Positions 1-12,345 of a stretch of 64,000 nucleotides of DNA are shown piece by piece. Each line of letters starts with the position of its first letter. Position 1 is the stretch's first letter. This DNA comes from Xylona heveae TC161 (taxonomy: Eukaryota; Ascomycota; Xylonomycetes; Xylonales; Xylonaceae), in contig NW_017264193.1 in assembly GCF_001619985.1 (NCBI RefSeq), positions 2,237,726-2,301,725 of the forward strand, written 5' to 3'. A program made the translations under genes and the position numbers. The notes below the pieces were generated by a model. It ran no database searches. It saw only the letters and a program-made list of their open reading frames with translations, and was not told the DNA's origin.

Positions 1-961
1 TGCCGTTGCTGCTAACGGGCTTTACCCGCTCCAAGTCTATCGGGTGACTTGATACAGTTTTGATAATGACGGCCGTTGTCAAGTTGGGAAGTTCTTCCAC
101 AACCCGCTGTACCTTGTCTAGCACGTCATGCACTTTGCCATTGTAAATCACGGCATTGTCTGCAAATAATATTGCGGGTTTGATCTGCCGGAGCCGTTCC
201 AGAATCGCATGCACGCCCGTATCTGGCGAGACGCCCGTCCAGATGGCCCCAACGGCCGTGGCTCCCAGCATGGCAACCACCGCGTTTGTGTGGTTGGCTA
301 GGCATCCTGCTACCCTGTCTCCAGGTCGAATGCCTACGCTGCGCATCACCGCCGCGCATTGCGCCACCCGCTCCCGCAGTTGTTTCCAGGTTACTTCCTC
401 CCGGGATTCCTCGGTGGCGGCGACTATCGCAATGGAGTCTTCATCGATTGGGTATTTGGGGTACAGCAAGTTTTCTGCAAAGTTCAGCCGAGCTCCGGCG
501 AAAAATGGCGGGGGCGGGAACATGGGTGCATCTTCATCTAGGACCTGGCACGGTGGGCATGTTATCGTTTGTTTACTTTTCAAATCGAGTGTGATATTGT
601 AGTTTTGCAAGCATCATGCTAGTACTCACTAGAAGGAGAAATCCGCTTGAGGAAACAAGGCATGTGAAATTTTTGATGTGGATGGTATACTTACATTGCT
701 GTAAGATTGTGAGGACCGAATTCCCGTATAGTCCCACACTTCGGCCCAGAAGAATGCTAGGTTATTGATGCTCCATTTATGTAGATCACGATATGAAGGG
801 AGTAGGACATCGTATTTTTCTTCAATCTTGCGCTTGAATTCATAAAGAGAGGTCTTTTCGGGGCAAGAATGTCTCCATAATTCTCGTGGTGGTGGGGCAT
901 GCGTCTGTTGTTCTTCTAGCCGGGCTGCTGAAGCAGCTCCGAGCTCATGCGGAGGTTGCAT
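1..961 (-). CDS. Acetoacetyl-CoA synthetase, N-terminal part (runs off window start)
   Basis: ANL-superfamily (AMP-forming) enzyme that activates acetoacetate to acetoacetyl-CoA with ATP, normally in the cytosol. Exon 1 is 961-695 and exon 2 is 545-1; the intron has donor GTAAGT and acceptor CAG and joins in phase 0. About 270 of a usual 650-700 residues are present. Visible landmarks are the N-terminal acyl-CoA-synthetase cap (LHKWSINNLAFFWAEVWDY), then ARLNFAENLLYP and the start of the AMP-binding domain (TWKQLRERVAQCAAVMRSVG, GAIWTGVSPDTG). WAEVWDY with RLNFAENLL is typical of acetoacetyl-CoA synthetase rather than acetyl-CoA synthetase. The adenylation signature and catalytic lysine lie outside the window. 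The start is at 961; an in-frame ATG at 979 would add six residues. Confidence 0.9.
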
Positions 962-1448
962 TGCAGTAGTGATTCTCAAACACGATGGGAAGAACGTTTG
1001 AGAGATATTTTCAAAGGATTGCTATTTCATTATGATATAGTATCAAAAAAGATAAGTTTTCAATTTGCTCATGATACGGTTGGTTTCATTCATATTAGGG
1101 GTCATCGGTGTGCGAAAGGATCCCCCCCCAAGCTGTTTCTACTCCTTCGGGGTTCGGAAATCCGCGGCAAGCTCGCAGGTATTTCTGTAGCAAATCTGGG
1201 GTCGGACCAGTGCATGGACCTCGGTACTTTTGGTATTTAGCTGTCCAACGGTATAATGCTCCCACGAAAAGTCAAGGACGGGCAAGGGCCACATAAATGA
1301 GTTTTTAATGCATTGACTTGACGATATTTTTATGGGTTTATCTATCCTCGCTACTATTGTATCGGAAAAAGATGTGGGTTTTGGTAGAGCGGATAGATTG
1401 GGACCATAGACATGGGCTCTGCCAACACAGTGTGGCCCAGCCCTCGCT

Positions 1449-1472
1449 CGCACGCACGCACGCACGCACGCA
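1449..1472. repeat. (ACGC)n microsatellite
   Basis: Perfect four-base tandem repeat of about six units in the AACS/LCB2 intergenic region. Confidence 0.9.
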
Positions 1473-2262
1473 TGGTAGTGACCAGTCGTCGGCCTGTGCC
1501 TGGAATTGATAAAGGGAAACGAGGCGTGATGCATGCATCCATGCATTTTGCCCTAACAAAATAGACGGCGTGGATAGCCGGAGGAATGATAGTGACGTCA
1601 GGACAGCATGGGTCCAAAGTACGCTATTCAGCGCCGATTGCAACGACTGCAGTTACTGTAGCGAAACAGAGGAGATGAATTGTCCTATATAACCTTGCAC
1701 AACTTGAAAACAAGGTAAATAACAAGTGGAGTCGTCACAGGTAGAATTGGCCGTTGCGGGTTTTACCTGCATGAATAAGTTTATGCAAAAGGCTTAGAGT
1801 GCAAGTAAACGGCCCGGCTGAATCAGATGATGACAGGTTTAGTAAGGAGCCGTTCCCCAAGAGATGGGGGATTAGAGCAGCAGAGTTCAGCGACGTTGGA
1901 AGATTACGGCAGCGATTGTGATGCAGTTGAGTTAGCGTGCAGAGTGTCCCCTCGATCTGACCAATTGCTTATTGGACCGTGTTCTTGCTCAACTCAAAAG
2001 TTGCCGAGTTATCCTGCAGGCCTGGTAAGGGCAAACCGGGGAGCTGAACCTTGATGACTACGGAGTACAGAGATGCTGACTGTCCTCTCTCTGTCTCCCT
2101 CGTCTGTGTGTGGGCTGGATGGGGAAGGGGCACGGCAATACCAATCCCGTTTGATCCGGCTTCCAGTTACATTGCTCGTAGCCCTCGCTGCCCCTGGCTA
2201 AGCAAACTTTTTGCTCACAGGCTACCTTATGCACTGTTACCGTTAGTTTACCTTAGGGGCTC

Positions 2263-2273
2263 TACCTAAGGTA
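2263..2273. repeat. TACCTAAGGTA short near-palindrome, copy 1
   Basis: An 11-base inverted repeat with a single central base. The same 11-mer recurs exactly at 6534-6544 and 6630-6640. Immediately after this copy a run of further GTA/TAC-rich bases continues (2274-2290). Confidence 0.7.
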
Positions 2274-3674
2274 TACCGTAGGTACCTATAGGCAAGGGAC
2301 CCCCCATGCTAGTAGCTGTACCAAAGCCCAGCACGTTTGGACATGGGCGATAAAAGTACTCGATACTTATGCGCTCAACGGGGCGGGCAACTTTTGGCTG
2401 CATGTGGATACGGCTTTAGTCTAAACCTTCCCACATTAAACCCCGCGGGTCGCGCCTGGCTGAAGAGGAAGAGGGAGAGAAAATTAAAAAAGGAGAAATT
2501 CGGTGTTGTAGTCGACTAATCAGTGCATTGCGCCGACAGTGGTAACTTCCTACCAGGTATATTGCAGCATTATTATGATTATTTGTACCCTCAGGCCATC
2601 AGTCGGAGGCAGCACACGTTCGGATTGGGGGCCGGTCTTTGGCGTTGAGGTAATAGTAATCTAAACATCAATCTGCTCTTTTCCCGCCTCTTTTCTTCAA
2701 AGCAGACTATAACCCCCTGAAACGCGTTGCTTCTCTTTACGAACAACTGCTCATCTCTCTTGTCGATAACCTCTTCTTATCTCTCCCATTTGGCAGAAAC
2801 AGGTGATTGCCCAGTGCTTACCTTAAATAAGGGTGTTCGTTGACAACGTCCACAAGGCCAAGCGTCGATCATCCACAGACGTGCACGGAACGCACGCACG
2901 TACACACACTCACTCACTCTACTCACCACCCGGCCTCTCTGACTTTTTTTATGTCGCTCTCACGGCTGCACTGATCACTATTGCCTCACGGTAGATCACA
3001 ACACTTGGCCAAATCCAACAATTCTTCTCAACGGTGAGTGTCACTACAAGTTCAATTGGGGTTTCCATCAGTCTTTTTCTACCTTGTCTTTCTACACTTT
3101 GGATGCCACTTTCAACCTACCCTCATGCCCCATAACTAGCCCTCAAATGAGATTTGGCGGAGGGTCGGCGTGGTTTCCTCCCGGCATGGTTTCGGTAGGG
3201 TCGGATGTTCATCGAGATTTCCCCTAAAACCGACTAAAAGCCCAGATGAAGGCAAACGCGAATTCGCTTGTGTTCCGGGTCCGCCGCAGCGCTCGTTTGG
3301 GCATCGAGCACTTCGCCCTTCCCAAAGATCGACGTCTCCGTACCGGACTTACCTACTCTATCGTTTTATGCCTCTCCACTCCCTCCCCTAATCTCTTCCC
3401 TCTATTCCTCCTCGTTCGTTCTGCGGCTGGTGGCTTTGGAGATTGATTTGTGGCCGAGTTGAGGCTAACAGACAGATTTCGTCTCAAAGACGTCGACAAT
3501 CGAAATTAAGCTCCTTGAAGTCGAAATTTGCACCCTGCAGCACTGCCTCAACTTGACCGTGACTCGTCTTTTCCGAGTGGGCCGTAACCCAGCGATCGCC
3601 AGTAGACAAGATCAATTCCCTCGTTCCAGTTCAGACCAGACCCCAGCCGGTTGCGAAAACGCCTCTGCACCACC

Positions 3675-5732
3675 ATGCCTCGTCGTTCGACCAATTCCTC
3701 GCATAGCGATGCCGCTTCAATCCTGTCCGCGGCTGACGAGAAGATGGCCACCGGTCGTCGACTCTCCTCATCCAAAGGCCACCGCTTGACGCACCTCTTC
3801 TCCACATCTCCCAAGTCCAAGGCAGGAGACAACCAGACGGCCGCATCGGCTCTCATTGCCGCCGCCGCTGCGCAGCAGGAAGCATTGCTGAACTCTCCTT
3901 CACCGCCCATCAGTTCGGCTTCGTTATCTCTCCCGACCATATCGCTTTCGACGGCCACCGCGGACAGCTCAGCCATTGATGAGCCACCAATGACCCTTTT
4001 CCAACCTCCTTCCGCCGTTGAAGCTCGAAAGCAAGCTCGTGCAAATGCTCAATTCGGTCCTCTGATCCACCCGAGTCATCGATATACGAGTCAGCATGTC
4101 GGTAAAGCCTTTGTGCAGCCGGTTATGGATGAGCCTCCTTACTACTATCTCATCACCACATACATAAGCTACTTGATCCTGATCATCTTCGGTCACATTC
4201 GAGACTTTTTCGGAAAACACTTCAACTATCACAAATATCGCGACCTGCGAGTTCGTGATGGCTACGCCCCGCTGCACAGCGACTTTGACAACTTTTATGT
4301 CCGACGATTGAAGAAGCGCATCGATCAGTGCTTTGAACGGCCCATTACGGGTGTGCCGGGACGCTACATTACGTTGCTGGATCGAGAATCGAATAATCAC
4401 AATGAATCCTTTCGTCTCACCGGCACCACGACCGAAACGCTCAACATGAGCTCGTACAACTATTTGGGGTTTGCCCAGTCCGAAGGACCTTGCGCTGATG
4501 CCGTCGAGGAGTCCATTAAAAAATATGGTGTTTCGGTTATCAGTACCCGCGCGGACGTGGGTACGTCGGACTTGCACATCGAAGTCGAAGACCTGCTGGC
4601 CAAATTTGTGGGCAAGCCGTCTGCCATGGTCTTCTCCATGGGATTCGTCACCAATGCGAGCACCTTTCCGGCCTTGGTCAGCAAAGGCTGCCTCATCATC
4701 TCCGATGAGCTCAATCATGCCTCGATTCGTTTTGGCGCCCGTCTGACTGGTGCCATGATCTCCATGTTCAAGCATAATGACATGAAGGAATTGGAGAAGC
4801 GTCTGCGTGAGGCGATCTCGCAGGGCCAGCCTCGCACTCACCGCCCCTGGAAGAAGATTCTGGTGGCGGTGGAAGGTCTGTATTCCATGGAGGGTACCAT
4901 GTGTGACCTTCCCGGCCTGGTCGCTTTGAAAAAGAAGTACAAGTTTAATCTCTTTGTGGATGAAGCCCACTCGATTGGTGCTCTTGGGCCGAGAGGTCGG
5001 GGCGTCTGCGACTATTTTGGCATTGATCCCGCAGAGGTCGACATTCTGATGGGCACCCTGACCAAGTCGTTTGGAGCCAATGGTGGCTATATTGCTGCCG
5101 ATAAAGCCGTCGTCGACAAGCTTCGAATTACCAATGCGGCCGCCGTCTTTGCCGAAGCTCCCGCTCCCCCGGTGCTCATGCAGATCCTTACCTCGTTGAA
5201 ACTCATCTCTGGCGACATCCTGCCCGGTCAAGGAGAGGAGCGCTTGCAGCGATTGGCCTTCAATTCACGATATCTCCGACTCGGTCTCAAGCGGCTTGGG
5301 TACATTGTCTACGGTCACGACGATTCCCCAATCATTCCTGTCATGCTCTACAATCCCGGAAAGATGTCTGCGTTTTCCCTAGAAATGCTGAAGAGAAAGA
5401 TTGCCGTCGTCATCGTCGGATATCCGGCTACTCCACTTGTTTCATCTCGAGCCAGGTTGTGTGTCTCCGCTGCACATAACAAGGAGGATCTGGACAGAGT
5501 CCTTGCAGCCTGTAACGAGATTGGATCGATATTGCAATTGAAGTTCTCTAGCGGGAAAGCCGGCGGTCTCGAAACAGCCTTGGAATACCCACCACCCGAG
5601 GAGGACAAGAAATTGGTCAACTCCAAGCATGACAGTCTTGCTGCGCTAGAAGCGCTTATCAAACCCCCGCGGTGGCGTATGGAAGACATCTTGGCGAGAG
5701 GCGTTGAGGACACCAAAATGCCGTTGTATTAA
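3675..5732 (+). CDS. lcb2: Serine palmitoyltransferase subunit 2 (LCB2)
   Basis: Catalytic PLP-dependent subunit of serine palmitoyltransferase, which condenses serine and palmitoyl-CoA to 3-ketosphinganine in the ER membrane, the first step of sphingolipid synthesis. It pairs with LCB1, not in this window. The single exon gives 685 residues, longer than yeast Lcb2 (561) because of an N-terminal Ser/Ala-rich extension of about 120 residues. A hydrophobic segment (YYYLITTYISYLILIIFG) precedes the alpha-oxoamine synthase fold. Key motifs are SSYNYLGF, FVDEAHSIG (PLP-ring aspartate near residue 429) and GTLTKSFGANGG with the Schiff-base lysine near residue 464. An in-frame ATG at 3651 exists, but the one at 3675 sits in CACCATG, the better start context. 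Confidence 0.96.
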   Translation: MPRRSTNSSHSDAASILSAADEKMATGRRLSSSKGHRLTHLFSTSPKSKAGDNQTAASALIAAAAAQQEALLNSPSPPISSASLSLPTISLSTATADSSAIDEPPMTLFQPPSAVEARKQARANAQFGPLIHPSHRYTSQHVGKAFVQPVMDEPPYYYLITTYISYLILIIFGHIRDFFGKHFNYHKYRDLRVRDGYAPLHSDFDNFYVRRLKKRIDQCFERPITGVPGRYITLLDRESNNHNESFRLTGTTTETLNMSSYNYLGFAQSEGPCADAVEESIKKYGVSVISTRADVGTSDLHIEVEDLLAKFVGKPSAMVFSMGFVTNASTFPALVSKGCLIISDELNHASIRFGARLTGAMISMFKHNDMKELEKRLREAISQGQPRTHRPWKKILVAVEGLYSMEGTMCDLPGLVALKKKYKFNLFVDEAHSIGALGPRGRGVCDYFGIDPAEVDILMGTLTKSFGANGGYIAADKAVVDKLRITNAAAVFAEAPAPPVLMQILTSLKLISGDILPGQGEERLQRLAFNSRYLRLGLKRLGYIVYGHDDSPIIPVMLYNPGKMSAFSLEMLKRKIAVVIVGYPATPLVSSRARLCVSAAHNKEDLDRVLAACNEIGSILQLKFSSGKAGGLETALEYPPPEEDKKLVNSKHDSLAALEALIKPPRWRMEDILARGVEDTKMPLY

Positions 5733-5757
5733 GCCCGAGTTTTTTTGTCCGACAAAC

Positions 5758-5762
<5 letters not shown>

Positions 5763-5790
<28 letters not shown>
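5763..5790. repeat. (CT)n microsatellite in the LCB2 3' flank
   Basis: Fourteen perfect TC dinucleotides about 30 bases after the LCB2 stop codon, so probably transcribed in the 3' UTR. Confidence 0.95.
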
Positions 5791-5792
<2 letters not shown>

Positions 5793-6533
5793 GCATCAGT
5801 TTGTCCATTCCACCTGATGGTTCCGGCATCAAGCACATTCTTCCTCGAATTCCCCGCCGCATCAGAATTGGACCCAGGTTCCAGGTTATGCTGCCTCTTT
5901 TTGGGTTTTGCTCAAAAATCGCTTGATAATTTCTTTTTAATGGACGGTCAGCACGCCAGTTTCACGCTCATAATGTCGGATGAAACTTAATAGCACGCAT
6001 GGTCTCCTTTGTGGGTTTGAGGTCAGCTGTTTGGAAGCAAAGCAGGTATTCCTTTTCCACTGTCCTGATACATACTGCATGCTCGCCTCCATTTTTCTCG
6101 AACACAACCGATCATCCTAGGGCTGTGGTTGAGCTTTTTCTTGATACTTTAACGCCATAGCATTGCGAGTCTTTTTCTCCTTCTTTTTCTTTTTGTTTCA
6201 TATTGTTCACGACCGGTGAACCTGGAGAAAGCAGGTTTAATTTGGGCAAGCGGGCGTCAGCGTGGCTCGCGACATTAATTCTTAATATCTTTTCACTTCA
6301 CAGACACACCCACGCCTTGTGCGGTTCCGTTCACATCCCGCTCTGTGAATAGATTCAGCACCTCCCCAAGGGTTAGGCATAGATCTCTTCTCCTCTTTCC
6401 TCGAAACAAGGTTCTCCTGAGGCAGGACATGGAGAATTTAATCCACGCCAGGTGTATAACGCAAGGAATATTCTTTTATTTCGATTTGGTCTTTTGTTCG
6501 CACCATGAAGTGTTGTTGGCCGTAGTTTTCTTC

Positions 6534-6640
6534 TACCTAAGGTACCATCTCAGTATATGCATTGGGATATTACTAGATGTATACACGTATGCATGTCCAT
6601 CATGTGCACCCCTCCCCTCATACCTACCCTACCTAAGGTA
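6534..6640. repeat. Pair of TACCTAAGGTA near-palindromes, copies 2 and 3
   Basis: Exact 11-mers at 6534-6544 and 6630-6640, 96 bases apart, identical to the copy at 2263-2273. Confidence 0.7.
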
Positions 6641-7051
6641 TTCAACAAAAGTATTCCTATAGTGTCGAAAAATGACATTCAAGTCTGGTATACCACGAGT
6701 ACCACTTATCAATCCAAATGCCCCAATATTGGTACTTTCCAATTTATTTGTTCGATGTATGATTGGGCGATCGAAATACGTCTTCATAAAAAAAAACCAG
6801 GAAGCATTAAGATTGTATTTCAAATTCCACAGCTCGTAGAGATGATTTGTATACTGAAATCAAAGCACTCTCAAATCGGCCTGTCCAGCCTCTGTCACTG
6901 TGCAAGCTATGCATTCTGGGCGTCTATAGTAGACACAAGCTGGAAAAGCGAATCGGGGAAATGTTTAGAAATAGCGCCCTCGTGGCCAACTTCCTACTGT
7001 CATCTGAAACATGCAACTTCTGATAATAGTACTTGATAATTCGCGAGGAGG

Positions 7052-7071
7052 AAAAAAAAAAAAAAAAAAAA
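7052..7071. repeat. A20 homopolymer
   Basis: Uninterrupted run of 20 A residues. There is no upstream coding sequence, target-site duplication or RNA-derived body to suggest a retroposed element. Confidence 0.85.
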
Positions 7072-8284
7072 CCTGATATCAAACCCTGGTCAAAGAACTA
7101 AAGGCAAGTCATGCGGGCTTGACCTATAAAGCTTAACCGGGGTCAGATAAGCTATTGGGGAGTACCGGGGGCTGATGGTGGCCGGGATTCTTTTGATCCG
7201 TGGTCAGTAAACCTTGCTCTATCCAGAGTCGGTAAGATGTTTTTCCCTTGCTATAGGTAATGTATAGATGGCCCAAGTTAGACTGACCAGTTCGACACAA
7301 GGCCAAGAATCGCGGCTCCAGCTTACCTCCAACCTCACAAACTAAAATTAAACAGACAAGGATATATGTGTTTGAGACACAACGGAACCTCCGCCCTGCT
7401 TTATATTCATTTCGGGGAGACCGTGCAAGCCCATGTGCACCGTCCTAAAGTTCTCCGCTAGCAAAGGTGTGTCTGCGATATCTCATATCTTACATTGCAA
7501 ACCCCCCCGGCGTGGGGTTGGTGCGTATGGCATGTTGCATGTTGCATTTTGCATGCTGCATAAGATATGGCTAGTTCAAAAGAAAACTACGTGATGCAAG
7601 GTCTCTATGGCGTTGAAAGCAATGATCTGCCTTGGTATCTAATATATGTGCCAATCTAACTTCAGGTGGGAAGTGAACTAAAGAGGTGTTGGCAAGAACG
7701 AAAAGGTGGTAGATATCTACATTCAGATCCCTGACGACCTCTATACTTTGACCTTGCTTGAAAACACACGGATATTTCTGCCGAACTACGAGAACAACGC
7801 TATCTTATCGACATATAATTTCAATGTATCAGCGGCCCCGGGCTTCCCGTATTTTAGCATCTCACCGGACCAACGCCGGCTTCGAATGATGGCGCATGAC
7901 TTGCAGTTTTGGCTATCTAACATGGCTGGGTCAGACGATATCTGCCCGGCATACGGAGCACGGGCTTTTCAATGGACTAGATCGCAATATTCCCCGTGGT
8001 GGTTCGTTGAGGTGGCTTGAAGAGGCCGGGTGCTATCATGTTTACAAGTGCGTGGCGAGAGTTTCAGTCTACGCAGCTTTTTGTATATCCATGTGATATA
8101 TATACTCTGACATGCACAGTCTTATCTTCCTTCCGTTCTGCACTCTTTCTCATCTCCCAGGAGAACCTTACCGCTGGTTGACATGCTTTCTTGATTATGC
8201 TCTCGCTCCCTCAACCAGATATTTGCTGGTTTTCATAGGTTCAAGATCAGAGGACGCCCTCTCGGAAGGCAGAAGCTCAGCAAT

Positions 8285-10240
8285 ATGGAGAAATCCACCA
8301 TACAGACGATCCCCTTTGTGGAGAAGCAGTCGAATGGTCAACTCCTAACTGCCAAGACAGCTATCGCCGATGCTCCGTGGCCGGGGGAGACGACCTACGA
8401 AGGCTATACATTTCGCAGAGCAGACCCCTTGGAAAAGGGAGGAAGAAGGACATGGCGGAATGTCAAGAGGGCGTTGATGCCTGTGGCTTCTGATGAACTC
8501 GTCAAACAAGTTCGAAAGCAGCAACGCGGAAAAGCGTCGGTAGTCCAACGATATTCTGGTCTCAGTGCCCTGAAACAAGGGCAGATCGATCTCCTAATTC
8601 AGGAGAAACAAAAAGAAAAGGGCAACTCGCTTGCCTGGACGATTGCAGCCATTGAAACAGAGGAGAGAAGCGTCTCAATGTGGACAAAGGAAACTGTGTC
8701 GATGCAAGTGATCGTCAAGGGAGAACCACGCAAGCCTGCTCAGGATAAAAGCCCGTCGAGTAGCGAAAATGCTCTCTGCGAGAAAACCCCTGCATTGCAA
8801 ACGGAAAGGGTCATCAATATGATACCGAAGTACGTCGGATCTGGGGGGAAATCAACAACTGTTACGTCACATGCTCTGCCTACAAATTCCGTCAAGCTTC
8901 TTCAGCATGACCATGCAATGGAAGCAACTACAGGCGCGAAAGCGAGCCAAGATGTCTTTAAGCAAGGTGGTCGAATGGTGGTGGAAGCAGAGCCCAAAGG
9001 CATGGTCGGACAAACAAAGAATTTGGGTGCAGACATTGTCGTAATGCCTCCGGACCCAACACAGGCTCCCTTTATAGTTCATCAACCCATGCACCAAGGG
9101 GCAATCTCGAGCAATCCGTTACACTCCTTTAACCAACGTCGACAAGAAGAACAGATGTACGGAGATCTGCAGCAACAAAAGCCCAGCCAATTTTCACCAC
9201 AGCATCAGGCTCCCCCGACTGCTTTTGCCCCACCTCCGCCTCCGCCTCCTGCTCAGACTCATATGCCGGGTCCGCATGGGGGGCTTCCACAGCAACAATA
9301 CTATACTTCTCGAGTCCCGGTGGCCCAACATCACCCAACGCTGCCTCAGCCACAAACAGAAATTCATCCCAAACAACAATACTACGCATATCAACCTTCA
9401 AGGACCGTCCTGATCTCCGGTCAAGATCAATATGCAAACAAAGAAAATAAAGCTGCTCGATCGCAGGGTCGCCCAGGGGTCAATGAGCCCTCTAAAGGTA
9501 TCGGAGAACAGGAGAAACGTCAATATGTCGCACAGAAACCAAGAAGGAATTCACAAAACATGCTGCAGGAAGAGAAACTTCACAGAAAGCAAAAGAAACC
9601 AAAAGCCGCACATGCTAGCTCATATGCTCGAATCAATGATTGGCTCGAAGAAAGTGAATATGAAAAGGAAAATGATATCTTCGACAAAACCAATGATTCC
9701 GGAACGGACTCAACGACCAACACAAGCGTTGATACTGACTGTATCTCGCCCGATTTGGCTCACCGACGTGGAAGCCTCTATCGTGGTCACAGGACCGAAC
9801 CTGTCTACAAGTGGCACCAGAGAAAGGCTCCGGAGGACACCTCTTCTTGCCTCAGTCGACGAGACCAAGACATTATCTCAGAAATTTTGTCACAACTGAG
9901 CTTGCGGGATCAGCTCGCTGCATCTTCTCGTCAGGAATCTTGCCCCCGTTTGAGAGAACATGTTCTAGCACAAGTACGAAGAGCGGCATTGCTCAATAAG
10001 CAAATATTCCAGCAGCCGCTTCTCACGTCTCACCATCAACATCCAGGCATCTTTCCTGAAGTCCCTTATGCCTCACATTACCTGGACAATGAGAGAGGGC
10101 GCAGCCCAGAGAAGAGAAACATGCTAGTACGACCGAATATTTCCCACGCATATATGCATGTTGACCCGCGGGATATAACCGGACGGCGACGCGCAGGAGT
10201 GCCTGTTCAATGCAGGCCCGCATCGGTAGGCCGGCTATAA
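8285..10240 (+). CDS. Unrecognised low-complexity fungal protein, 651 aa
   Basis: I do not recognise a family. The intronless frame has good coding character. The N-terminal 150 residues look folded and charged (TYEGYTFRRADPLEKGGRR, KQVRKQQRGKASVVQRYSGL, TIAAIETEERSVSMWTKE) and are the part most likely to be conserved. The middle (about residues 280-390) is Pro/Gln/His/Tyr-rich with a seven-proline run and QQYY repeats. A basic KLHRKQKKPK stretch could be a nuclear localisation signal. It is followed by an acidic Ser/Thr-rich linker, and the C-terminus has no clear motif. There is no signal peptide or membrane segment. A nuclear or RNA-linked scaffold is possible, but that is a guess from composition only. 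Confidence 0.75.
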   Translation: MEKSTIQTIPFVEKQSNGQLLTAKTAIADAPWPGETTYEGYTFRRADPLEKGGRRTWRNVKRALMPVASDELVKQVRKQQRGKASVVQRYSGLSALKQGQIDLLIQEKQKEKGNSLAWTIAAIETEERSVSMWTKETVSMQVIVKGEPRKPAQDKSPSSSENALCEKTPALQTERVINMIPKYVGSGGKSTTVTSHALPTNSVKLLQHDHAMEATTGAKASQDVFKQGGRMVVEAEPKGMVGQTKNLGADIVVMPPDPTQAPFIVHQPMHQGAISSNPLHSFNQRRQEEQMYGDLQQQKPSQFSPQHQAPPTAFAPPPPPPPAQTHMPGPHGGLPQQQYYTSRVPVAQHHPTLPQPQTEIHPKQQYYAYQPSRTVLISGQDQYANKENKAARSQGRPGVNEPSKGIGEQEKRQYVAQKPRRNSQNMLQEEKLHRKQKKPKAAHASSYARINDWLEESEYEKENDIFDKTNDSGTDSTTNTSVDTDCISPDLAHRRGSLYRGHRTEPVYKWHQRKAPEDTSSCLSRRDQDIISEILSQLSLRDQLAASSRQESCPRLREHVLAQVRRAALLNKQIFQQPLLTSHHQHPGIFPEVPYASHYLDNERGRSPEKRNMLVRPNISHAYMHVDPRDITGRRRAGVPVQCRPASVGRL

Positions 10241-10907
10241 TTATTCGGAGATCCAATTGCAATATTCGCGCGCCATTTCACTAGCTTACTCCACCAGCTT
10301 ATATGTTGTTCATGCAACGCAGAGAAAGCAATATTCTACCAATTTTGTTGAACTTTATTGGATTGATGCCATCTAATCGCATTGTTTAGGGGCAGTTTTG
10401 ATGATTTGTATACCAAATTACGATTTCGTTCTATCCCATTCCAAGTGCTGTCATGTTGTTTCGTTGAGGGTTCGCTTGGCGAACTAAACTAATGGAAATA
10501 GCATCATTATGGTGTATGGCAGAGCGTCATAGCAATAGGAATGAAGCTTTTTGACTCCGTAACTCAAAGATACCCTTTTTACCCCTGAAAAAAATTGTGA
10601 GAGACGATATCGCAATAATCTGGGGCTTCTCTGGCATATCCAAAGTGGGCAGAGTGAAGATCAGCTGTTGATAGAATCTAGACGAAAGCCGATCCTTGAT
10701 CAGGCCATCTGCGTGCTTTTGACGGTCGGCCCAACCACGGACCCTCACCTATTACGTCGACGGAGGCAGGTATATAACATTGGCGAACTGCCCCTCCCCC
10801 CACCAACCTCAAGGAACATTACAACCCCGCTATACCCGCAACTCTGCTCATTCTTTCAATTCTTATCTCGAAAACTTTATCCTTTTCACTAAAACCAATC
10901 ATTCAAA
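10241..10907. other. Intergenic region and tpiA promoter
   Basis: The first half is AT-rich 3' flank of the upstream gene. The last 140 bases are the triosephosphate isomerase promoter and leader. Confidence 0.6.
10771..10870 (+). promoter_or_regulatory. tpiA core promoter: TATA box plus pyrimidine tract
   Basis: TATATAA at 10771-10777 lies 131 bases before the start codon and is followed by a C/T-rich stretch (about 10790-10870). This TATA plus CT-tract arrangement is usual for highly expressed glycolytic genes of filamentous fungi. The transcription start itself cannot be placed from sequence. Confidence 0.6.
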
Positions 10908-12012
<1,105 letters not shown>

Positions 12013-12345
12013 ACGCGTAATGGGTATATCCACACTTCGGAATTATTAGTTTAGCTTTTTATTACAGTTGGGTCAGCTCCCTGCCGGGCGGGTCTGCGAT
12101 ACCACATAAAAGATACACCTTTACGAATTCTTGTATATGAGAAATACTTAGAGTCACGATTACGCCGACAAAGAAGCAAACTAGAGTTCAAATGACTGTG
12201 ATTACATTGTTGTATATGCAGAGTGATCTATGATATTTCGCTATTTGTACCAATCCATGAGAACAGATACCAATTGACGCCGGGTGGGGCCCTATTTATA
12301 CAATCCAAGTAGTTTTTGCAATGGAAAAAATCGTTAAAAAGGTAT
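12013..12345. other. Convergent 3' flanks of tpiA and mL43
   Basis: A 333-base tail-to-tail gap, AT-rich, with no gene seen. It must hold the polyadenylation signals of both genes. Confidence 0.5.

Larger units (their letters stand above)
962..3674. other. Long intergenic region between divergent AACS and LCB2 genes
   Basis: About 2.7 kb with no convincing coding sequence; the open frames here are short and of biased composition. It holds an ACGC microsatellite (1449-1472), one TACCTAAGGTA near-palindrome (2263-2273) and pyrimidine-rich stretches around 2690-2790 and 3360-3430 of the sort seen in fungal promoters and leaders. It must contain the promoters of both flanking genes. No RNA gene was recognised. 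Confidence 0.6.
5733..8284. other. Intergenic region after LCB2
   Basis: About 2.5 kb. It holds a CT microsatellite in the LCB2 3' flank, two TACCTAAGGTA copies, a 20-base A tract, and a patch of repeated TGCAT words (7528-7562). Short open frames (for example 7706-8020) show no recognisable family and no splice support. I see no RNA gene or mobile element. Confidence 0.55.

Noticed and set aside
3969-5231. 420-codon open frame antisense to LCB2
   Set aside because: It mirrors the codons of a certain gene; its composition is typical of an antisense shadow and it matches no family.
7052-7071. Poly-A tract as a retroposon tail
   Set aside because: No recognisable element body, no target-site duplication and no coding remnant next to it.
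7706-8020. 104-codon plus-strand open frame upstream of the 651-aa gene
   Set aside because: No recognisable domain and no splice donor joining it convincingly to the downstream gene.
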